Source: an uncultured Lachnospiraceae bacterium
GTDB lineage: Bacteria > Bacillota > Clostridia > Lachnospirales > Lachnospiraceae
DNA: 5,497 nucleotides
NCBI GenBank assembly: GCA_900557385.1
Contig: USSP01000134.1
Location: 1 to 5,497, forward strand
Direction: 5' to 3'
In this document: piece by piece, positions 1 to 4,438 of the stretch
Layout: every line of letters starts with the position of its first letter
Position numbering within the stretch: position 1 is the stretch's first letter
Position numbers and translations under genes: made by a program
The notes under the pieces: generated by a model
Seen by the model: the letters and a program-made list of their open reading frames with translations, nothing else
The model's database searches: none
What the model was told of the DNA's origin: nothing

Positions 1-175
1 TACCTGAACCATTGATTTCCAATGTAACCTCTGCGGCAGACAATTTTACTGTATCAACCAGTTCTTTCTTTGCTTCATTATCCTCATAACGATAAATGGT
101 AAAGGTTAATTCCGGATGCTCTGTCTTCTTTACCCAGTTGGGATCCTTCCAGATTTTTTTAATTTCAATATTAAC
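1..175 (-). other. Start of a CnaB-like domain, cut by the window edge
   Basis: After the FctA-like module the protein enters a segment beginning VNIEIKKIWKDPNW, then LTFTIYRYED and DTVKLSAAEVTLEI. This fits the first strands of Cna protein B-type domains, where a Lys just before the conserved Trp (here K1153, W1155) forms an isopeptide bond with a downstream Asn or Asp. The catalytic Glu and the partner residue lie beyond position 1. Such domains usually occur as stalk repeats ahead of an LPxTG anchor. Confidence 0.65.
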
Positions 176-3100
176 GTAGTCCTGATCAAATTTCTCGTTA
201 ATGAAGGATGCCCGGTCACCTCCAACTAAATGACGGTTTTCATTCTTACCTTCATATTTTCCTAATGCAAGGGAGCTAGCATGGGCATCATCAGAAGCTT
301 CGTAGGTACATTGTTCTGTAACCTTTTTCCAATCTCCATTGCCCTGCTTTTTGTATACCTCTACACCTTGAATTTTTACCTGATACTTTTGGATAGAAGT
401 AATTGTGAAACCAGATTCCTCAAGTACCGGAATCGTTCCATTTTCTTCCTCGCTTGCAGTTATCACAAGTTTATACTGTGTATCGGTATATTTAATATCA
501 CCTTTGTTTCCATTTTCTTCCTTTAATAAGTAATAGTATGTTCCAGTCTCTGTAAATGGAATCGGTGCATCAAAGGTAATCTCACCCTTTGCATCATTGA
601 CTCCGCTACTCTGAAATCCTCCGGGGATCTCAACATCTTTTTGATCTATTTCCGTGATGGTGAAATCAAAAGTATCATCCTCCGTTAAAGAAATATAAGC
701 ATCCTTTTCTTTCAATGCTTTTAAAGCCTTCACTTCCAGGCGGGATCCTGTAGATACTTTTTCAGTTTTACCTGCCATGAAATATCCGTTATTTAAGATA
801 CCACCGCCATGGGTCTTTGAAGTATTACCTGTAATGATTACATCATACTGTTTGCCATCCAGAGATTCTTTCGGATTCGCAGTCAATCCCATTAAATAGC
901 TTGCATTCAAATATTTGGCATCATTCGCTTTCATATTTTCATTAACCGCTACACCGTCCACGCTGCCCTTCCAGCCTGCATCCACACCTTTCATATTCCA
1001 GGATACGGAGCTGTTTAATGCACAGTAGAAGTCACTGGAACCTTCATGTATAAAGGTATCATTGGTCGCAGCATATAACCGGTCATAATTTTTGTGACTA
1101 AGAGCGCCGGATAAAATGGGGTCTTCCTGATTTAAATCCTTATAATTTTTATTTTGATAAATTGCACAGCCATCGGTCTCAAATAAGAATACACGTCCGG
1201 TTGCACAGCCTGCTACACCGCCACCAAAACCATAAGCATTATTTTCTGTAATCTTTGCATTGCGAATCAATAAAGTAGCATCCTGGGAACAGAAAATTCC
1301 ACCACCACCCCAGTCTGCATAATCAGCATTTTGGGTACGATCCTTGTTATAACCGGTCATGTTGCCGGAAATGGTTCCCTTTACAATCACTGCTGTTGCA
1401 TTGTGCAGGGAAATACCACCGCCCTCATTACCTGTTGCAATATTCCCGGTTACGCAACCGCCGTTCATAATAAAAGTACCACGGTTGACACGAATACCGC
1501 CACCTCCTGCAACAGTCCAGTTGTCCTTGATAAGAGGAGATGTCATATTGCCTTCCAGCTTGAACTCATCGACTGCAGCCCAAATGGCTCCACCACCGTA
1601 GTTGTTCCACATGTCACCGCCGTCATTGCCTTTGGAGTCTGCCTCATTTCCCACGAATTCACCGCCGGAAACAATAAGAAAAGTAGTCACATCGTCGTAT
1701 TTATCACTATTTAAATAGATAGCTCCGCCTCGTCCTGCTCTGTTCTTCTCAAAAGTACCGCCTTTAACTGTCACGGAAATATCCTGCGTTCCGGAAATCG
1801 CACCGCCCCTATTTACTGCGGTATTCTGATAAAATTTACCACTCTCAATAGTCAGAACTGCCCCACGCACATCAGCTCCACCATCTAAGTAGAACGCTCC
1901 GCCTTCGTCATTTGCACTGTTGTTAGTGAAGGTACATCCTTTTACCGTGATAGCACTGCTAGCTGCCCGAACCACGCCACCACGGTTTGCCTTGTTATTC
2001 TGAAAAACAGCATTGCTTAGCTCAATCTTTGTATCATGCTGAGAGTAGGCATCTTCGATGACACCACCATCTCTCTTTTCATTAGCATTATTGGAAAATT
2101 CCACATCTTTAATATAAATTTCTGCATTAGAACCAACTGTTCTGATAACCGGAGCACCCTTGAAATTCTGGATACTTCCGGTACTCTCTCCCGGCTGGAC
2201 TTTGGAGCTGTTTTCCAGCTTATCCTTGATGGTGAAGGAGGAATTCCCACCGACCGCAATAACGGCATCGGTTCTGGTGCTGCCGTCTACAGGCTGAATA
2301 CTATATCCATTCAGATATAAAACCACACGCTTGCCAGCTGGAATTTCTATTCTCTTGTTTCCCTCTGGAATCAACAGATTCTGTCCCAGTGCAATACTAT
2401 TTCCCTCTTTAAACTGCTCATTAATAAAGTCGATAAGTTTCTCTGTACTTAAATCAGTTTTAGAGGTTTCTATTACTTCTCCTTCTTCTGTCTCCGCACT
2501 ATTGGAAATTGCCACTGCATAAACAGAGAAAGAATCACTGGAAAAATTTACTTCTTTAATTTTGTTTCCATCTGTCGTCTGAATATCTGCGCTGACTTCT
2601 TCTACACCATTACCATCAAAGTGGTACATCTGTACTTTAGAATCCTCAGTGACCGTCACCTTGTTTTCCTGCGCCTCATCTGTTTCTTTAGTCTGTGCAT
2701 CATTATCCAAACCAAAAATCTTCAAGTCATCTGTCAAAACGTTTTTACCAAGGACAGCAAGAACTTCTTCACCATCTACCTTCAAAACATTTCCAGAGAT
2801 GGAAATTCCCTGTACAGACTGTTCTTTCGTTTCTGCCGTCACCAGTTCTTCGGCTTGTGCCACAATCTCTGATTTAGAAACGGCATTGGCTGCTACTGAC
2901 TGGCTGTAATAAAACTTAACCTCTACACTGCCATCCTTCGGCTCCTGTGTCTCACCATCCAGCAGGAAAGATACATCATAGTACTTTCTTGCAGTCAGGA
3001 CACATCCCTGCTCTTTTGCCTTCGCTTTTAACTGTTCATCATAAGATTTGCCGGAAACCTCTTTGACAACCAGTTCTGTTCCTTCCGGCAGAACTCCCTT

Positions 3101-3613
3101 TTCGAAGGTTGCTTTTACAGTCAGATTACCGATCTCCTGGGTAAGAGTGGTAACACCCTCTTCCTCCGATTCGGTTTCTGTTTCTGTTTCCGTTTCGGTT
3201 TCTGTCTCGGTTTCCGTTTCTGTCTCACTTGCTGTTTCTGTCTCGGTTTCTGCGTCTGAAACAGTCTCATCAGATTCTATGTCCTCAGACTCTTTCTCTT
3301 CGCTCTCCTCAGACACAGCCTTTGATTCCGTTTCTTCCACGGTTTTATTTTCCCCGCTGTTCTTATTCTCCGTAGCATCCCCTGCTTCCAGAGAAGCTTC
3401 TGCATTTTTATCTTCTCCCTCTGGGGATTCCTTTGCTTCTTCTTCCGAATCTACGCTTTTCACATCCTCTGCTTCCACAGATTCAACCACTGCGGTCTCT
3501 CCATTGTCTGCATATGCTGTAAGCATATTCACATCAGAAAACAGTGTGGTAGCTGTGACGGCGAATGCCATCAGATATGCCATGATTCGTAAACTTTTAC
3601 CATGCTTTCTCAT
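1..3613 (-). CDS. Large secreted beta-helix/FctA/CnaB surface adhesin, 5'-complete, C-terminus beyond left edge
   Basis: Open for 1,204 codons with no stop. The ATG at 3613 is chosen because AGGAAGG lies 7 nt upstream and a signal peptide follows directly. That peptide has a basic MRKHGK start, a hydrophobic stretch and an AYA|D cleavage site near residue 35. Residues 36-152 are an acidic S/E/T linker with an (ET)n tract. Residues 153-370 are a beta-rich region ending in FSVYAV, as in other Clostridia surface proteins. Residues 385-460 resemble a beta-helix cap (VVLYLNGYSI, SSFTIKD). Residues 505-940 are beta-helix coils, about 958-1142 an FctA/Spy0128-like module, and 1147 onward a CnaB-like module. 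By family knowledge such proteins are exported by Sec and anchored by sortase to act in adhesion. The LPxTG anchor is not visible here and the ligand is unknown. The gene stands alone, divergent from the tRNA-like gene. No named homologue is recognised. Confidence 0.93.
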   Translation of the reverse strand, partial: MRKHGKSLRIMAYLMAFAVTATTLFSDVNMLTAYADNGETAVVESVEAEDVKSVDSEEEAKESPEGEDKNAEASLEAGDATENKNSGENKTVEETESKAVSEESEEKESEDIESDETVSDAETETETASETETETETETETETETETESEEEGVTTLTQEIGNLTVKATFEKGVLPEGTELVVKEVSGKSYDEQLKAKAKEQGCVLTARKYYDVSFLLDGETQEPKDGSVEVKFYYSQSVAANAVSKSEIVAQAEELVTAETKEQSVQGISISGNVLKVDGEEVLAVLGKNVLTDDLKIFGLDNDAQTKETDEAQENKVTVTEDSKVQMYHFDGNGVEEVSADIQTTDGNKIKEVNFSSDSFSVYAVAISNSAETEEGEVIETSKTDLSTEKLIDFINEQFKEGNSIALGQNLLIPEGNKRIEIPAGKRVVLYLNGYSIQPVDGSTRTDAVIAVGGNSSFTIKDKLENSSKVQPGESTGSIQNFKGAPVIRTVGSNAEIYIKDVEFSNNANEKRDGGVIEDAYSQHDTKIELSNAVFQNNKANRGGVVRAASSAITVKGCTFTNNSANDEGGAFYLDGGADVRGAVLTIESGKFYQNTAVNRGGAISGTQDISVTVKGGTFEKNRAGRGGAIYLNSDKYDDVTTFLIVSGGEFVGNEADSKGNDGGDMWNNYGGGAIWAAVDEFKLEGNMTSPLIKDNWTVAGGGGIRVNRGTFIMNGGCVTGNIATGNEGGGISLHNATAVIVKGTISGNMTGYNKDRTQNADYADWGGGGIFCSQDATLLIRNAKITENNAYGFGGGVAGCATGRVFLFETDGCAIYQNKNYKDLNQEDPILSGALSHKNYDRLYAATNDTFIHEGSSDFYCALNSSVSWNMKGVDAGWKGSVDGVAVNENMKANDAKYLNASYLMGLTANPKESLDGKQYDVIITGNTSKTHGGGILNNGYFMAGKTEKVSTGSRLEVKALKALKEKDAYISLTEDDTFDFTITEIDQKDVEIPGGFQSSGVNDAKGEITFDAPIPFTETGTYYYLLKEENGNKGDIKYTDTQYKLVITASEEENGTIPVLEESGFTITSIQKYQVKIQGVEVYKKQGNGDWKKVTEQCTYEASDDAHASSLALGKYEGKNENRHLVGGDRASFINEKFDQDYVNIEIKKIWKDPNWVKKTEHPELTFTIYRYEDNEAKKELVDTVKLSAAEVTLEINGSG
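188..742 (-). other. FctA/Spy0128-like pilin domain within the adhesin (residues about 958-1142)
   Basis: The segment has the order expected for a streptococcal FctA/Spy0128-type isopeptide domain. It runs from a lysine-bearing first strand (LEVKALKAL, K962 or K965), through a central strand (TFDFTITEID), a GEITF strand and a GTYYYLLKEENG strand, to a closing FINEKF motif with N1139. In the characterised family an intramolecular Lys-Asn bond forms with a catalytic Glu. E1032 in the LLKEENG segment and N1139 are the natural candidates here. About 70 residues (roughly 1070-1135) between the usual core strands and the FINEKF end are longer than I would expect, so the domain may carry an insertion or two sub-modules. 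The residue roles are inferred by motif only. Confidence 0.7.
794..2101 (-). repeat. Right-handed beta-helix coils with FxxN and GG[A/G/V] motifs (residues about 505-940 of the adhesin)
   Basis: About 12 degenerate protein repeats are visible, each pairing an [F/I/V]xxN turn with a downstream glycine pair. Examples are FSNNANEKRDGGVI, FQNNKANRGGVV, FTNNSANDEGGAF, FYQNTAVNRGGAI, FEKNRAGRGGAI, ISGNMTG followed by GGGGIF, ITENNAYGFGGGV and ITGNTSKTHGGGI. The pattern matches parallel beta-helix repeats and resembles the FxxN/GGAI repeats of chlamydial Pmp proteins. The last coil (residues 928-940) is separated from the others by a segment of about 100 residues (825-925) without clear coil motifs. 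The repeats are diverged at DNA level, so recombination between coils is unlikely to be frequent. Coil assignment is by eye. Confidence 0.8.
3167..3250 (-). repeat. In-frame Glu-Thr dipeptide tract ((ET)n with one ASE interruption)
   Basis: Residues 122-149 of the adhesin are alternating Glu and Thr with one interruption (TASET). The DNA is a run of 6-nt units of the form GA[A/G]ACN, with silent variation at third positions. It lies between the signal peptide and the folded domains, so it is probably an extended, flexible or glycosylatable spacer. Because the unit is 6 nt, gain or loss of units would change length but not reading frame. The opposite strand reads as a Ser-Val repeat and is only a shadow. 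Confidence 0.9.
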
Positions 3614-3620
3614 AGAAATT

Positions 3621-3627
3621 CCTTCCT
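3621..3627 (-). promoter_or_regulatory. Ribosome binding site of the adhesin
   Basis: AGGAAGG on the minus strand sits 7 nt before the ATG at 3613. It fixes this start over the in-frame ATG codons further inside (residues 12 and 16), which would also break the signal peptide. Confidence 0.8.
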
Positions 3628-3650
3628 TTCCTAAGCCCTGTTTTGAGTAT

Positions 3651-3680
3651 ATAGTACTACCTGTTTTTTCCCATAGTCAA
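3651..3680 (-). promoter_or_regulatory. Putative sigma-A promoter of the adhesin
   Basis: On the minus strand, TTGACT (3675-3680) is followed after 18 nt by TACTAT (3651-3656). An alternative -10, TATACT at 3646-3651, has a 23-nt spacing and is less likely. The resulting leader would be only about 30 nt, which leaves no room for a riboswitch between promoter and RBS. Motif-based call; no start-site data. Confidence 0.55.
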
Positions 3681-3716
3681 CGGAAAAACGGCACTTTTTT
3701 GCTTTTTGTCGCTTTG

Positions 3717-3734
3717 AATAAAAACGTTTTTATT
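3717..3734. promoter_or_regulatory. 18-bp perfect palindrome upstream of the adhesin promoter
   Basis: AATAAAAACGTTTTTATT reads the same on both strands and lies 36 bp upstream of the adhesin -35 box. Its position and symmetry would suit a dimeric regulator operator. The only G/C is the central CG, so it would make a weak RNA hairpin and is not a convincing terminator. No regulator is encoded in the window, so the role is inference. Confidence 0.4.
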
Positions 3735-3940
3735 TCTGCCTTTTATTTTTTCTTGTTTTGTGCACATTGCACATTTTTAATGCTAGTTTTGATTTTTTTT
3801 AATTTTGTCTTTGTCTGACTTTTCGTTCATTTTTACATCCATTTTCAACGTAAAGCTGGAAATCCCAACATGGGATATACGAGAAATATTACTATGAAAC
3901 TCATCCATTCAAGAAGCCTTCGTGGTTGGTGCCACGTAAA
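3735..3940. other. AT-rich intergenic stretch without a recognised gene
   Basis: No credible coding sequence was found on either strand. Small visible features are an exact tandem TGCACAT pair (3761-3774), a 5-bp hairpin ATCCC/GGGAT (3862-3876) and a 5-bp hairpin CGTGG/CCACG (3921-3936). A 19-codon minus-strand ORF at 3783-3842 has no ribosome binding site. The stretch separates the divergent adhesin and tRNA promoters. Confidence 0.5.
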
Positions 3941-3970
3941 TTTTTGAAAAAAATTAATTTTTTTCAAAAA
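3941..3970. repeat. 30-bp perfect AT-only-core palindrome before the tRNA promoter
   Basis: The 30 bases are a perfect inverted repeat: TTTTTG, seven A, TTAA, seven T, CAAAAA. It ends 5 bp upstream of the tRNA -35 box. Possible roles are an UP-element-like A/T tract raising tRNA transcription, a cruciform or bend, or a weak terminator. Pairs are almost all A:T, which argues against efficient intrinsic termination. Confidence 0.6.
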
Positions 3971-3975
3971 AGGGG

Positions 3976-4004
3976 TTGCTTTTTTTTGAAGCATGTTGTA
4001 ATAT
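3976..4004 (+). promoter_or_regulatory. Promoter of the tRNA-Glu-like gene
   Basis: TTGCTT (3976-3981) and TAATAT (3999-4004) are separated by exactly 17 nt. Transcription would start near 4011, leaving a 5' leader of about 24 nt before the tRNA body for RNase P to remove. The A/T-rich palindrome just upstream could serve as an UP element. Confidence 0.65.
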
Positions 4005-4034
4005 AAACAAGTCGCGTGTGACAAACACAAAAAT

Positions 4035-4098
4035 GGCTGATTGGTTAAGACGCCGCCCTCTCACGGCGGAATCAGGGGTTCGATTCCCCTATCAGCTG
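4035..4098 (+). tRNA. tRNA-Glu(CTC)-like gene lacking a normal D arm; possibly a pseudo-tRNA
   Basis: Three arms fold cleanly. The acceptor is GGCTGAT (4035-4041) with ATCAGCT (4091-4097), all paired with one G-U at 1:72. The anticodon stem is CCGCC/GGCGG (4053-4057, 4065-4069) around loop CTCTCAC, giving anticodon CTC (4060-4062). The T arm is AGGGG/CCCCT with loop TTCGATT. Discriminator is G (4098). Between acceptor and anticodon stem there are only 11 nt (4042-4052), where about 19 are normal, so no standard 3-4 bp D stem can form; at most a 2-bp GT/AC pair is possible. CCA is not encoded (CTC follows). The gene keeps a promoter and a terminator. It may be a decayed Glu-CTC isoacceptor, since Glu-TTC can usually read GAG by wobble, a working reduced tRNA, or a sequencing deletion. 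Confidence 0.75.
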
Positions 4099-4100
4099 CT

Positions 4101-4115
4101 CTGTTAATTTAACAG
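4101..4115 (+). repeat. Short inverted repeat just after the tRNA body
   Basis: CTGTTAATTTAACAG pairs 7 bp around a single central base (in practice about 5 bp with a 5-nt loop). It lies in the 3' trailer, two bases past the discriminator. It could influence 3' processing but has no U tract and is not the terminator. Confidence 0.4.
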
Positions 4116-4127
4116 CCCAACCCAAGG

Positions 4128-4165
4128 AAGTTCCAAACCAATGATGGTTTTGGAGCTTTTTCTTT
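4128..4165 (+). terminator. Rho-independent terminator of the tRNA-like gene
   Basis: AAGTTCCAAACCA (4128-4140) pairs with TGGTTTTGGAGCTT (4145-4158). This makes about 13 bp with one bulged T, one G-U and an ATGA loop. TTTTTCTTTG follows. Position and orientation suit termination of the tRNA transcript from 3976-4004. Confidence 0.75.
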
Positions 4166-4221
4166 GTTTAGAAGCTTTCATATAAATTTGTTATTGCTCT
4201 TGCAATGAGTATCGTGTCTCA

Positions 4222-4350
4222 ATGGGCATATAGCTCCGTTTCTTTCCATTTTGCCCATATGGTTTACATAACACAAGCAAAATAGCTTTCGATCCTTAAA
4301 AATCACACCGTGCATGGGCAAAAATGAAAATAAATTTACGATATGCCCAT
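4222..4350. repeat. Inverted pair of diverged 37-bp units with ATGGGC/GCCCAT ends
   Basis: Unit 1 (4222-4258) runs from ATGGGCATAT to TTTTGCCCAT. The reverse complement of 4314-4350 has the same 10-bp ends and, aligned without gaps, agrees at 27 of 37 positions by hand count. The units are 55 bp apart. Each also has ATGGGC and GCCCAT at its two ends, so it can fold alone (25-nt loop) or the pair can fold together. No ORF of note lies inside. It may be a small non-coding repeat, a MITE-like remnant or a paired protein-binding site. The sequence does not decide between these. Confidence 0.5.
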
Positions 4351-4355
4351 CGGTC

Positions 4356-4369
4356 AGATAAATTTATCT
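4356..4369. repeat. 14-bp perfect palindrome AGATAAATTTATCT
   Basis: This is a perfect palindrome between the second 37-bp unit and the polC-side terminator. A shorter related string, TAAATTTA, occurs upstream near 4331. It has no adjacent promoter and its function is unknown. Confidence 0.4.
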
Positions 4370-4376
4370 CCACTTT

Positions 4377-4412
4377 AAAACCTCCCTGCAATTTACGGCA
4401 GGGAGGTTTTTT
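4377..4412. terminator. polC: Probable bidirectional Rho-independent terminator downstream of polC
   Basis: CCTCCCTGC (4381-4389) and GCAGGGAGG (4398-4406) form a perfect 9-bp GC-rich stem with an 8-nt loop. It is flanked by AAAA on the left and six T on the right. On the minus strand it lies 32 nt after the polC stop and ends in TTTTAAAG, a short U tract. On the plus strand the TTTTTT run is better, so it could also stop transcription coming from the tRNA side. Confidence 0.8.
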
Positions 4413-4438
4413 AATAAGTCCTCTTCAGTATTTCCGAG

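Noticed and set aside
1331..1714. 127-codon plus-strand ORF
   Set aside because: Antisense shadow of the glycine-rich beta-helix coils; no ribosome binding site.
3761..3774. Tandem TGCACAT pair
   Set aside because: Only two 7-bp copies, not near a promoter element; likely chance.
3614..3780. c-di-GMP or other riboswitch in the adhesin leader
   Set aside because: Clostridial adhesins are often riboswitch-controlled, but the predicted leader is only about 30 nt and no conserved aptamer core was seen.
3048..3818. 256-codon plus-strand ORF with a Ser-Val repeat
   Set aside because: It is antisense to the adhesin. The SV run is only the reverse reading of the (ET)n tract, there is no ribosome binding site, and the C-terminal part reads T-rich intergenic DNA.
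3783..3842. 19-codon Lys-rich minus-strand ORF (MDVKMNEKSDKDKIKKNQN)
   Set aside because: No Shine-Dalgarno sequence, A-rich composition alone explains it, and it lies upstream of the proposed adhesin promoter.
3845..4030. 61-codon minus-strand ORF in the intergenic region
   Set aside because: It runs through the tRNA promoter and the 30-bp palindrome, has no ribosome binding site and resembles no known protein.
4081..4115. attB/attL site at the tRNA 3' end marking an integrated element
   Set aside because: No direct repeat of the tRNA 3' end, integrase or other mobility gene is present in the window.
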